DNA from: Bromus sterilis
Taxonomy: Eukaryota > Streptophyta > Magnoliopsida > Poales > Poaceae
DNA: 64,000 nt
Assembly (NCBI GenBank): GCA_950022295.1
Contig: OX465600.1
Coordinates: 294,235,782-294,299,781, forward strand
Direction of reading: 5' to 3'
Of the stretch, positions 21,631 through 32,662 are shown in pieces. The notes beneath the pieces are model-generated. The model worked only from the letters and a program-made list of their open reading frames with translations. It made no database searches and was not told the origin of the DNA. The position numbers were made by a program, and so were the translations under genes. The first letter of the stretch is position 1. Each line of letters opens with the position of its first letter.

Positions 21631-23144
21631 TGATACGTCAAAAATGCATCACTATTTTATATAGTAATTCTTTCTTATTCATTGATATATTTCATGTTAT
21701 GATGTTGTTCTTATGTTGTTTTGGCTTATTTTACACAGTTTGCAACTTTTCGGTGCCGAAGCAGTAGACACAGGATTCAATGGTAAAAAGTGGACGCTGA
21801 GTTGATGAAGAAGAGTACCTCCAAATTACCTGAAAATCAACGGAGGACATTTTTCAGAAGAATAACGAAGACACGTCGAAGAGGGGCAAGAGGGGGGCAC
21901 AGGGTGCCCAGGCGGCCACCTGGCGCGGCCCCCACCCTGGCCGTTCCGGGAGGGCGCCTGGACCCCTGGGGCCACTCCCGGCTCCCCCTCTGGCCTATAT
22001 ATCACTCGTCGTCTATTAACCCTAAAAGAGGGACAGTTTTCGGGAGTTCCGCCACCGCTCCGTGGCGGAAACCTACAGAGGAGAAAAGACATCTCTGGCG
22101 GGAAGATTGCGCCGGGGAGAACACCTCCCGGAAGGGGAGATCGTCGCCATCGTCATCACCATAGTCACGGGCATCATCGAGATCATCATCAACATCATCC
22201 CCAACATCAGCACCATCTTCATCTTCATCCAATCTCACCTCACAAGTCCAACTTGTGTTGTAATCCGTACTATCTATCATCTCTACTCTACCGGTGTTGA
22301 TTACTACCTTGTGATGAATGCTATTGAGTTTTGTTGGAGAAATATAACTGTGTCCAGATTGTTTATCATCTATTTATCCCCAACGATCATGATCTCTTTT
22401 ATGTCTTGTGAGTAGTTACTTTAGTTCTTGAGGACATGGGAGAAGTCTAGTTGTTAGTAGTCATATGATGTTGAATTAATATGGGTTGTTTGATATTTAA
22501 GTTGTGTTGTTATTTTCCTAGTGGTGTTGTGTGAGTCGAACACTCAACACTTTGCCTTATTAAGGACCTAGGGGAATGCACTGTGTACAAAAATTGCTAA
22601 CGGTGGGTTTCCGGAGTGACAGAAACCTGAACCCCAGTTCGCACGCTTTTGCACAAGGGAACAATGGATCATCGATTGTATTGCTATGGTTAGGCTTTTG
22701 CCTTAATTAAAATCTTGTATTTGCGGATGCTTGCAACATGTTTAATCACAAGAGTGCACTTATCTTAGTCTAGAGGGTGCACTAGCATATATCCACCAAC
22801 TCAACACTTATCAACACGGCACATAGTACCTATACGGAATATGGCGAAAGCACGTGAGTATTTCTCCCGTGTGTCCTCAAGAACGTTTTAGCCTTTATAA
22901 GTTCAGTTGCTAGGCCTCTCCTTTTCTCAAAAGGATTGGGCCCCTTGTTACTCCTCAGTGCTCTTTACTTTGCTTGCTTTTACCTTCTTGTTGCTTATAC
23001 CGAAAACCCCTAAAAAGTTATCTTTAATTCATGCAGCTATTTCTTTATCAAAGTCACTTACCAATACCTTCTGCTCCTCGTTGGGTTCGACACTCTTATT
23101 TATCGAAAACGCTACAAACGACCCCCTACAGTAGAGGGTCATCA
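21631..23144 (+). repeat. 5' LTR of element F (1514 bp)
   Basis: Starts TGATACGTCAAAAATGCATC and ends GAGGGTCATCA, twelve bases before the primer-binding site. Apart from the first ten bases it is unlike the LTRs of C, D, G, H and I. A TATA-like GGCCTATATATCACTCGTC is at about 21991. A microsatellite-like ATCATC region lies at 22165-22235. Confidence 0.88.
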
Positions 23145-23156
23145 ATTACTGTTTTC

Positions 23157-23174
23157 TGGCGCTGTTGCCGGGGA
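23157..23174 (+). promoter_or_regulatory. Primer-binding site of element F
   Basis: TGGCGCTGTTGCCGGGGA, one base from the version in element C. Confidence 0.82.
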
Positions 23175-23256
23175 GCGTAGCGCTATTAGTAAGTGAAGCT
23201 GGTAAGGAAGTTTTTATATATTTGTTTTTGTTTTGTCGTTGCTGATTTTGGTCCTT

Positions 23257-24064
23257 ATGGACACCTCTACTCTTCGATCATTGTTTATGGGGAAACGCAC
23301 CACAAATGTGGTGGTCACTCCTACCCCTACTGAAATTGTTCCTTACAAAATACCATTTGGTATGTCTTATCTAATCGTTATGTAGGAGATAGACATCCAG
23401 GTGAACAATTGCTATATTTATCACAACTATGTTTATTATTTAATCTTGCAGGTGTGTCACTGGAATTCATCATGAAGAAATTATTCTCCGTATCACTTAT
23501 AGGTAAAGCTTCAGATTGGTAAAATCTCCTCGATAACTCACATCTACTTAATTGGCAAGAGCTTATGTCTCTCTTTTATACAAAGTTTTACCCTCTTCAT
23601 GAAATTCATCGAGACAGGAATTACATCTACAAATTTTGGTCTCGCGACGGAGAGAGCATCGCTCAAGCTTGGGGGAGACTTAAATCCCTAATGTTCAAAT
23701 GTCCTATCCATGAACTCCCCAAAAATATTATACTTATAAATTTTTATGCCAGGCTTTCTCATCAGGATAAGGAGATGATGGATGCCTCCTCTAGCGGGGT
23801 ATTCCAAACAAGAAGTGTCGAAGAAAAGTGGGATCTCACGGAGTGGATCCAGAAGAATACTGAAGACTGGGAAATCGATAATGGTATTGAACCTGCTATA
23901 AATTGTGGGCATGATTATATTGAGAGCTACGTGATAACTGGTTATTTTAATACCTTTTGTTCTAAGATTGGTCTTGATTCCCAGCTTATGATTGATTTCT
24001 GTAAGAACTTTGCCTCTCACATTGATTCTTCGAAAGAAGAGAAGGCTCAGTACCATAAGCCCTT
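23257..24064 (+). pseudogene. Gag remnant of element F
   Basis: An ATG at 23257 (MDTSTLRSLFMGKRTT) starts a Gag that breaks through stops and frameshifts between about 23380 and 23530. The open part from 23565 reads MSLFYTKFYPLHEIHRDRNY then SIAQAWGRLKSLMFKCPIHE and NFYARLSHQDKEMMDASSSG, the classic Gag core of Athila-like grass elements (SW/SIAQAW..LK). It continues to SKEEKAQYHKPFD, where element B's LTR takes over at 24065. Function was particle formation; the copy is disabled. The fused frame that continues into B's LTR has no meaning. Confidence 0.82.
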
Positions 24065-24512
24065 TGACGAGGGGGTGACCCCACGACTCCTATGTGTGAG
24101 GCTAACTGGTGCGTATGAAGACAGAAGGCCCGTTGGGAAGGTGCGACAAGCCCACGATTGGCCCAACCAAGCACCGACGTAGGAGTCCGTGACTAACATG
24201 GAAGGTGCAACTTGGCGTACAAGGCAGGACTAGGATTAGGAAACTACCTATGTAACCTAGCACAGACTCCCCAAGACCTAGCCTAATATATAAAGGCTGG
24301 GAGGGGAGACGTCTATCTCATCTCAATACGCATCTACTCATCCTAGCCTTGCGAGAACTCGCCTTGGCCTCCACTGTAATCGCCCCCTCACGTAATAATA
24401 TCGAGCAGGAAGTGCTTCTCCTGTTAGCTGACGAGTATCGTCCAACCTGTGCTATCTCTATGACTAACCCAGGGGCCCTGACCATGGGATTTGCCGGGGT
24501 TGATCCCCGTCA
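24065..24512 (+). repeat. 5' LTR of element B (448 bp)
   Basis: Ends TGACGAGG and CCCCGTCA. It aligns end to end with the LTR of A. The TATA box is in CTAATATATAAAGGCTGGGA at about 24281. The left flank in element F is CCCTT. Confidence 0.9.
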
Positions 24513-24514
24513 AT

Positions 24515-24532
24515 TGGCGCCGTCTGTGGGAA
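24515..24532 (+). promoter_or_regulatory. Primer-binding site of element B
   Basis: TGGCGCCGTCTGTGGGAA begins three bases after the LTR. It shares the TGGCGCC core with element A; the tRNA was not determined. Confidence 0.8.
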
Positions 24533-24834
24533 CTCCGCAGGTTGGAATCACGATCTCGGCGGCCTCATCATCAACACTCGTCAAGGAAGCGACTTCATCA
24601 GCACTCATCGACTCTACGATCCGGGCAGACTCCGATCTATTCGGATCCCTCGGTTTCATGGCTCACCTCCCGGCTTTTCGACCAGCCTTCGCCGACCTAC
24701 GCACTGGAGTCAACCTGACTTTCAGAGCATATCAAATCTACATCAACCACTAGGGAGCCCTCCGTCTCACGGACCGCGCTCGAGCACCCGCGACGGCAGA
24801 CCCTACATCAACAATCGAAGCAGTTCCCGCCCGC

Positions 24835-25978
24835 GTGACGACTCCGCGAGTCAGCCACGACCCCCAACCCGATTACTCGAGTGGTCCCAGGAAGAAGCGC
24901 ATTGCGCGCGCAAGCAAGACGACATTCAAGACGTTGTCCCAAGTATTCATGGCAGATATCCACGAGCCAACCACAGATGGCAAAGACCAAGACGGCGACC
25001 CGAGCAGTCGCCGGGACAACCACTCGAATAGCAAAAACAGTGATCCTGACAACACTGGCCAGGTCACCGTCACGCTTGGAGAAAGCGGAACTATATCAAA
25101 GAGCGAGCATAGCAATCGCAAGACTGATGAGCCAGAAAGCAGCAAGCATCAGACTCCAGGAATAGCGAAAGAGGACCACCACGTAGAAAAGATCTACTTA
25201 TCCAAGGAAGCAATCGCCAGAATAAGGGACACAGTGAAGCGCGGCAAACTACTCCCGGAGAACGCAACGCGAGACGAGCTCAGAGCATACAACAAGCTAG
25301 CGAGTGAAGCCATCAAGAGAGAAAGACAGCAACGCTTAGAACTAGAGAAGCAAGGAAAGATCACAATCGACTCAAGGAGCAACCGCAGATCACCTCTCAG
25401 AAGCGACTCCTCCGACTATGACTCCCCCATCCGAGCCAGGTCCAGATTCAGCAATCTGAAACACACGGACAGGAAGAAGGTGGCCCACAAGCTAGATGAC
25501 GATTTCAAGCTAGAAGAGGACGACGAGGAAGAACAACTAACGCGAGCCGAAGCCCTTTTCACTGCCAAAGAGTACCTATCTCATTCTCAGAAAAGAAAGA
25601 AAGGCAGCTTAGATCACAACACGACGATGGCACTCAAAATAATGAAAGACACCATCTCAGCCCCCAAAAGAGCAGGCGCAAGACAGGCTCCCCGTGACCA
25701 GACCCCGGATAGGGACCCTAGTTCATCCGACAACGATAGCAGCGATGACTGGCACAAGTGCCCAGACAAAAACAAGAACCACGACAGCGACGACAACAGC
25801 AACAGACGCAACAGCAATCGGCGAGACGCACGCGACGACATAACACAAAGCAAAGTCAACCGTGGAAGACGACGGCGAGCAGCCCACGAAGAGTACTCGG
25901 ATGAGCAAGCTTCCAACGAGAACGTAGAACCATGCAGAGCACTATGCTTCACACGGTCCATACGAAAAACAAGGATGC
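24835..25978 (+). CDS. Gag-position frame of element B, charged protein of unknown fold
   Basis: About 381 codons are open from the ATG at 24835 until element G cuts the frame at 25979. The product is strongly hydrophilic: Arg/Asp/Ser-rich ends and a central helical, probably coiled-coil part (VKRGKLLPENATRDELRAYN, then EAIKRERQQRLELEKQ). I see no Gag core motif and no CCHC knuckle in it, although by position it should be gag. A separate frame starting at the primer-binding site (24517-24750, APSVGTPQVGITISAA) precedes it and matches the start of element A's gag region. The real translation start may be upstream if a frameshift separates the two. RNA binding by the basic segments is plausible but not shown. 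Confidence 0.6.
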
Positions 25979-27578
25979 TGATACGTCCCAAACGTATCTA
26001 TAATTTCTGCTTGCTCCATGCATGTTTTGTGTGATATTGCTATGCTTTTTATATACTTTCATATATTTTTATAACATATTTTGGAACTAACCTATTAGTG
26101 GTTGCAAGAGTGCACAAGTTCTTGTTTTTCTACTTTATGTGTAGGAATTACTTGGATAAAGGAAAGATCACAAAAAGAAGCCTTGTAAGAGTTGGACTCT
26201 AACTTTCCCGAAATATGTCCCCACCAGACAGGTTTTAAAGATTGCCTCCGAAACGCTATAAGACGGCCTCAAACGGAAAAGCTTAAAACTACAAAGTTGT
26301 AGGGATTTTTTTTCCGATGGATTTAGACATAAAATTCGGCTCAATCGAAGTTCGGATGCTACCTGGAGGCCCGAAATACCGAAGACGTAATCTGGATGAC
26401 GGGAATCCGAGAGTGTATATAAAGAGAGGAAATCTAGGTCAAAGGGCACCACGAAATTTCCTCCCCCTTGGTAGCCGTCTTGAGGGGGAGATCAATCTCC
26501 ACAGAAGCACCATCTCCAAGGAAGAAGAAGGGGGCCAAGGGCCGCTGCCCCCAAGGGCCGTGGCCACCGCCGTGGCCGTGGCCGTGGGGGCCGCTGCCGC
26601 CGTCGCCGTCTCCTTCATCTCCTCCGGGCTGCACCTCTCCATCAACAACTCTCCCTCTCACCATGTCCATGTGTGAGTAGTTCCCCCTCGGGGCTAAGGC
26701 TTGTATCTTGATCTATGTGGTTTTTCTCTCTCTCCCATGATGTGATCTTTGTTGTGATCATTGGCTATGTTAATCTAGGGTGATCCCATGATGTTTCCCC
26801 TTCTTCTATGTATTGGATTTTATGTACTCACTTGATCCTATCTAGTATAATCGCCGAGACCATGGTGACAGCGGTCTATTGGACATGGGTTAGAAGAATA
26901 TTTTCATGAGTGATTTCCTCTTTTGTGTGTGGATTGAAGATTGAGAGTCTCTTGGTGCTTGTCTTTGACTATCCTTTAGATATGTTGTGGTGATTGTGGT
27001 ACTCTCTTTGGATGGCTACGGTGACATTGGGAAATCCATAGATGAGAACTACGAACTCTGAGGTGTGCTTTTTTAGCCCTACGCAATTCTCGTCCTCTCT
27101 TAACCACGAAGGAATGACCTCCGAGTACGTCTCCATTGCGTGTTTTATGAGGAATATCATGTGATTAGACTATGTTAATGTTGTTGGGAGTTGCCACTAG
27201 TGAAAGTATGAAGCCTAGGCCTTGTTTCCACCATTGCAATACCGTTTGTGTTCACGTTTACCACTTGTTTGCTTGCTGCACTTTTTATTATAGATTTATA
27301 TTACTTTGTTTTTCCACACCTATCACCCATATTTTACCATCTCTTCGCCGAACTAGTGCACCTATACAACTCCTAGTTGTATTAGGTGTGTTGGGGACAC
27401 AAGAGACTTCTTGTATCTTAATTGCAGGGTTGCTTGAGAGAGACCATCTTCAAACTCTACTTCCCTGAGTTTGATAAACCTTAGGTCATCCACTTGAGGG
27501 AAATTGTTGCTCTCCTACAAACCTCTGCGCTTGGAGGCCCAACATAGTCTACAAGAATAGAAGCGTGCGTAGACATCA
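25979..27578 (+). repeat. 5' LTR of element G (1600 bp)
   Basis: The first 65 bases match element C's LTR (TGATACGTCCCAAACGTATC), then the sequence diverges. It ends GTGCGTAGACATCA. GAGTGTATATAAAGAGAGG near 26410 is a strong TATA box. Downstream lies a GC-rich part (26520-26640) with no credible gene. Confidence 0.85.
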
Positions 27579-27587
27579 AGCTATTTC

Positions 27588-27605
27588 TGGCGCCGTTGCC
27601 GGGGA
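27588..27605 (+). promoter_or_regulatory. Primer-binding site of element G
   Basis: TGGCGCCGTTGCCGGGGA, identical to that of element C, nine bases after the LTR. Confidence 0.85.
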
Positions 27606-28139
27606 GCTAAGCGTTGAAGGTATATCTTTATATCTTGCAATTAAATCTTTTCGTTTCTTGTTTTTATTTTCACTGGTTAGGCTTATGGAAAACAACAAAA
27701 ATATTATGAGAGAGCTTTATGAGCTCTACCTTGAGTTGGGACATGAAGTGTTTGAAGAGAAAATCAAAAAGCCTATGGACACTACAGGAAATAGGAGTTT
27801 TGCCGTCAGCTTAAGTGTTTTCCGTCAGCTTTCTATCGGGGCTGACGGCAAAGGATCATATGCCGTCAGCCGTGGGGCAAGCTGACGGCAACAACACGGC
27901 TGACGGCGTAGGAATGATATGCCGTCAGCCTTTCCTAAGCCGTCGGCTGACTGACGGCAAGAACCAGGAAAACTGACGGCAAAGTACGGCCGACGGCCAC
28001 CCCTAGGCCACGTGTCCCTTCCAGCCACAAGGTAACGGCGCCCAGGTTTGCCGTCAGCTGGCTGACGGCTTAGCCTAACGGCAGACGTTGCCGTCAGCCG
28101 GCTGACGGCAAAGCGGGTCCATAACCCCCCGCCCCCCGT

Positions 28140-28475
28140 GGGCATACCCTAACCCCCACTCCAACCAGTCTCCACCACCTCCCTCCCCTCACGACGCGCT
28201 CCGCCACCGCCACCACCACCCCGGTAGGCCCCGCCCTCGCCCCGTGCAAGACCTCGCCGCCGCCGCCCCGCCCCCGTGCAAGACCTCGCCGCCCCGCCCA
28301 GGACCTCGCCACGCCGCCCCCGTGCAAGACCTCGCCGCTGCCGCGCAAGACCTCGCCACCCCGGCTCCTCGGCTCCGGTGGAAGTGGCCTCCTCGCCGGC
28401 GGCCGCCACCACCACCTCTGCCCTACCCCGGGCAGCTCCTGCTGCAACTCCTCGCCGTCGAAAAGATCTGCAGGT
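28140..28475 (+). other. GC-rich, exon-like segment with short repeats in the CACTA element
   Basis: The motif GTGCAAGACCTCGCCGC recurs at about 28242, 28274 and 28322, with shorter versions nearby, in a C-rich stretch. It ends in GATCTGCAG followed by GTGAGCTCC, a good plant splice donor at 28476. This fits a first, perhaps untranslated, exon of the element's gene. Open frames on both strands here are low-complexity and I do not call them genes. Confidence 0.5.
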
Positions 28476-29577
28476 GAGCTCCCCCTCTCCCTATTTTCTC
28501 TGTTTTTTTATTGTTAGATACAAGCAAATGTCAATAGAAATTGTTAGAAAAGTTATTTTGTTATTGTTAGATAAATTAATTTTTAGTTATTGTTAGATAC
28601 ACGCAACAATAGAAATTTGAGTACACTACACTAAAGCTTGTAACCATTAAATTATTTTAGACTACATTACATTACATTATAGCAATGCCAATTGAGTAAA
28701 TTGCAACTTGGTGTTACCAAATCATAAACCATTTTAGGCAGCACCAAAATAGGTTTTCAGTAGCTATTGAGGCAGCACCAAATAGTATAAGAAAATAGTC
28801 TATTGAGACATTAGAAATATTTCAAACTTTCCTTTTGAAAATATTACAACATGAAGCTTGCCTTCAACCTTCCCCCAAACCATTAAGATTATAGTATGGA
28901 TATTGGACTAGCATAACATTCTATACATAGATATCATTAGCAACAACCACCTTGACAAACCCCCTTTCCCTTCCTATTGTCTCCAAATACAATGCTCGAT
29001 GTATCAAGTCCTTTTTTTCAAATTGAGAAAGCATGTCCTCATATCATTGTAGTTGGCATAACTCCTAGTAGTTCTACCATCCACAATGTGATCTTCATCG
29101 TCCCCATTATTCCTTACTTGCACAAAATTGATCTTTGGGTATTTATGAGGTTGTCTCGCTAGGCATTTGTGTGGTTTATTGCCACACTTGTATTTTATCA
29201 CATTTTTGTGGTTTATTGCCACACTTGTATTTTATCACATTTGTGTGCCTTGCCCTCCCCTAGTTTCACCCTACCCAAAAGATAGGTGTATAGCTAGTTC
29301 TTTCCTTCTCAAATCATGCAAGTCACGTAACCCATATGCGTCTCCCATTCGAAAGATTCCATTTATAAATATGCATTCATTTGCATATTTATAATTGGAT
29401 TCTTTCGAATTGTCCAACGTTATCCATGGACAGCCCGAGTATGTGTAGATTGGATTCATTTCCCCATATATGCTCTCCTCCGGATCGGACGCAGGATTTC
29501 ATCAGCGCCACCTTGTTGTTCTCCGGGTACACATCCTCTCGGTTTATGCTGAGACGTGTATCAGGAGACGTGCACAA

Positions 29578-30458
29578 ATGGTAGGTGTGGCACACCACCA
29601 AGGCAATCTCAACGTCAACGAGTACGCAAAAAAATGGGTATGTGCCTTTTTGTTTTAAGTTTCATGTCCTTTCATCATTAATCAATTGATTTGTTTCATG
29701 CCTTTTGTTTGCTTTTCATTGTAGGCGAAGCACCATAATCAGCCTGTGCCTAAGGGATTTCGCTCATTTGCCATGGCCCATAAGGGAAAGTACAAAACGG
29801 TGACGGCATATTCCGAGGGCGACGGTGTTGAGGCGTACACCAGCGCTGCAGCCTACCACAAGATGATGGCCTATTCTAAGGTGGCGAAAGAGCTACGCGG
29901 TCCTCAGTTTGACCCGAGCGAGGAGGAGATGGATCCGGAGGCCTTGATGATTTCTGGTGGCGGTAAGCATCATGGCAGCACCTCCATGTGCAATGGCTTC
30001 GTACATTGCCCGGAGACTCTACCTCAGATCAAGGTGAGGCAAACGAGCTCCGCTCCTGCTGTACGACCTCGCCCGCGACCAGTGGACATTGCTATCCAGG
30101 TATAACTTTGTCTCAATTTTTCTTTCCGTTCTTTAGACTACGTAGTGATGATGACAATAATTGCTATATTGTTGAGTGTTCGCAGGTCGCCATTCAGAGG
30201 GAGAGACAAGCGACACAAGAGATGTTGTCGGAGCAGCTCTCGGAGAGGGACCGACTGGCGGAGGAGAGGACCCAGAGGATACTCGAGGAGGAGAGGGCAC
30301 GCAATAATGCCCAGACGAAGGCCATCTACGACCTCTTCTCGGTAAGTTACTACTTTTGCATATATCCGCCAAGAATGCATATGCATTTGTTTGGTTCACT
30401 TGCTAATATGCTCGAGTCCTCAAAAACTAACTCGCAGAGTATGTGTGATGGTTGTTAA
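29578..30458 (+). CDS. CACTA-associated protein (Transposase_24 / En-Spm-like), four exons
   Basis: A frame starting at ATG 29578 splices cleanly: exons 29578-29637, 29725-30099, 30186-30341 and 30438-30458, with GT/AG at each intron and phase kept, giving about 203 residues. The protein contains HHNQPVPKGFRSFAMAHKGK, a block with TSMCNGFVHCPETLPQIKVR, and a C-terminal coiled coil rich in Glu and Arg (SERDRLAEERTQRILEEERA). The middle resembles the plant Ptta/En/Spm accessory family (Pfam Transposase_24), which accompanies CACTA transposases and may bind subterminal repeats. No in-frame stop was found, so it could still be expressed. The 5' end may include further exons upstream. Confidence 0.7.
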
Positions 30459-31672
30459 TTATATGGTTGATGCACTTTTTGTATTACTTGTGGGATGGAG
30501 ATGACTATAATATATCATGTTGGCTATAATATATCTGTATATATATATATTATTCTTTAAATGCAGGGAATTAAATAAAACAAATTAAAAAGATAGATAC
30601 AGAGAGCTTTGCCGTCAGCAAGCTGACGGCAAAGAGGACACGTGGCGGCAGCCTGTGCAATCTGGGCTGTGGCAGTGACCATTTGGTCACGGCTTTGCCG
30701 TCGGCCTTCAACCGGCTGACGGCAAAGAGTAGGTTGGCTGACGGCACACTGCTGACATGTGGGCCCAGGCAAGGGCTTTGCCGTCAGCCAGACGGCTAGC
30801 TGACGGCAATGCACGCCGTTAACTCAGCCCACGGGGTTAAGTCAGAGCTGGCCGTACGAGCGGCTTTGCCGTACGCCAGTACAAAAAGGCTGACGGCAAC
30901 GGCTTTGCCGTCGGTCGATCTTGAGCTGACGGCAAAGCAGCTCACTGCCGACTGACGAGCTGACAACAGGTTTGCCGTCGTGGAGCTGACGGCAAAACCT
31001 TTGCCGTCAGCTTTTCATAAGTTTGCCGTCAGCTTTGGCTGACGGCAAAACTCCTGTTTCCTGTAGTGGGAGCTTTACTATTTGCCCAACACTCATGATA
31101 GTAGCAATGTTATTAGTATGTCTTCTTTGAATACCTTTGATCCTAATGATATGCAAAGCTATAAGCTTGGGGATGCTACGCTTTATGAAGATGATCGTTT
31201 TAGCCCCCGAAGTTTTGATGAGGAAATTTATTTTGATGATACTTTTCCTCTTATCTATGATGATTATTGTGATGAAAATTATGCTATAAAGAATAAATGT
31301 TTGGAAGTGTATCATGATAAGAATGATTCATGTGATAGCTATTTTCTTGAGTTTGCTCCCACTATTACTAATGAGAAGGATTTTGCTTATGTGGAGAGTA
31401 ACAATTTTTTATGCTTGTGGATCATGATAAGAATTTTTTATGTGATACTTGTATTATTGAGTTTATTCATGATCCCACTGAAAATTATTATGAGAGGGGA
31501 ACATATGCTTATAGATATTTCAATAATATCAAGTTCCCTCTCTTTATGTTGAAGGTTTTGAAGTTGCACTTATTTTGGCTTCCTACGCTAATATCTTTAT
31601 GCTTCAACGAGTTATTTCTCTACAAGATCCCTTTGCATAGGAAGCATTTTAGACTTAAACGGGTTTGATATT

Positions 31673-32655
31673 TTCTTCTTGATGCCCTCTTTTGTTCTTC
31701 AACTCTTATTCCTACGAGAGCATCACTAAAATCTTAAGTCTATCTTTATGGCTATAAAGAAAGAGCTCTAGGGAGACAACCCTTGTTATCTTTACTTTGA
31801 GTTTTTTCTTCTGTTTTTAGTGGTCTTGATGATTTTTACTACTGTAGCAACATCATTGTATCTTTACTTTTCAAGCTTTGTGCCATTTATAGCCTCATAT
31901 GACAAGGAAAGTGAAAGTTGTGACATGCTGTCCAGAAAACAGATTCTGTCCTCGTGACGGAAAAAATCGTAGAAAAATCCCAATTCATCTTTTTGAGCTG
32001 AGATTTTTACAAAGCGTGCTCTATACAATCACGGAATTTTCGTATGTTTTGAGTTTTTTTATTTGAGTTGCAGAAGTGCCCCAAAAAAATTATTTACTAC
32101 CTGCTGGTCTGTTTTTCATAGATTCTGTCCTTTTTTGCCTTTTCTTCGTTTTGCAAACCTTCAGCTTGCTTTTTCTTTGCAAAAACTTTTTGGCGATCTT
32201 GAGAAACAGTAGCTCTTCAAGAATATCTTTATATCCAGTGGGGAAAATTAGTTATTAAGGGTACTAACCTCTCTAATAAGCTTATGATGAGTTATGTATG
32301 AAGGGAGTTTTCAAGTGTGCGATGGAAGATGATGAAAGAAGATTCCGGAGTGTCAAGCGCTCAAGATTGGGGATGCCCCCATGCATCCCCAATAAATATT
32401 CAAGGATACTCAAGCTTCTAAGCTTGGGTATGCCCCCGTGCATCCCCTTCTCCATCAACAATCATCAGTTCGTCCTTCGTCTCACTATATTTTTATCACT
32501 TCATGCGTTATGTGCTATGCTTGGAGCGTCTCGCTGTTAGGTTTTATTTTTAGTTTTCTTTAGCTTTGATTGCTGTTCATAACAAGTTAGATCCCGTCTT
32601 ACTTTGTGTGGGAGAGAAACACACTCCACTTTCAAAATCTAGAACACATCATATA
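31673..32655 (+). other. Non-coding 3' region of element G
   Basis: Colinear with 8640-9280 and 10796-11050 of element C (landmarks GTCTTGATGATTTTTACTAC, TTATGATGAGTTATGTATGA). It has no CACTA insertion and so shows the undisturbed form of C's insertion site (CATCCCCAATAAATATTCAA near 32393). No gene seen. Confidence 0.8.
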
Positions 32656-32662
32656 ATACTTG

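Larger units (their letters stand above)
27780..31068 (+). mobile_element. CACTA element, 3.3 kb, flanked by GGA duplications
   Basis: Left end CACTACAGGAAATAGGAG and right end (reversed) CACTACAGGAAACAGGAG are near-perfect terminal repeats, flanked by GGA at 27777-27779 and 31069-31071, the 3-bp duplication of CACTA elements. Subterminal arrays of GCCGTCAGC/GCTGACGGC occupy 27795-28120 and 30605-31060. Inside are a GC-rich exon-like segment (28140-28475) and a spliced gene (29578-30458). The DDE transposase is missing, so this copy depends on a relative. Strand is given from the gene. Confidence 0.95.
27685..31672 (+). pseudogene. Conserved unknown frame of element G, interrupted by a CACTA element
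   Basis: An ATG at 27685 (MENNKNIMRELYELYLELGH) opens a frame cut at 27780 by the CACTA insertion. Counting the GGA duplication once, the frame continues at 31072 without a shift (LYYLPNTHDSSNVISM) into an acidic, Tyr/Asp-rich protein. A frameshift near 31410 leads to ENYYERGTYAYRYF and PLFMLKVLKLHLFWLP, ending at 31670. The last 85 residues match element I's frame (51541-52146) in ENY.ERG, PLFMLKVLKL and HRK. I do not recognise the family, and it has neither Gag core nor polymerase motifs. Conservation in two separate elements suggests it was once a functional protein. Confidence 0.65.
25979..32655 (+). mobile_element. Element G: non-autonomous Gypsy element, 3' end deleted
   Basis: 5' LTR 25979-27578, primer-binding site 27588, an open frame split by a CACTA element, then a 3' region colinear with element C's. 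The sequence ends near 32655 in the middle of that 3' region, where element B resumes; no 3' LTR or purine tract is present. The flank GATGC at 25974-25978 has no partner at the right, so a deletion removed the end of G and some of B. The exact join lies within about 32651-32664. Confidence 0.82.

Noticed and set aside
28094..28447. 117-codon minus-strand Gly/Arg/Val-rich frame
   Set aside because: Complement of the C-rich repeats in the CACTA element; low complexity.
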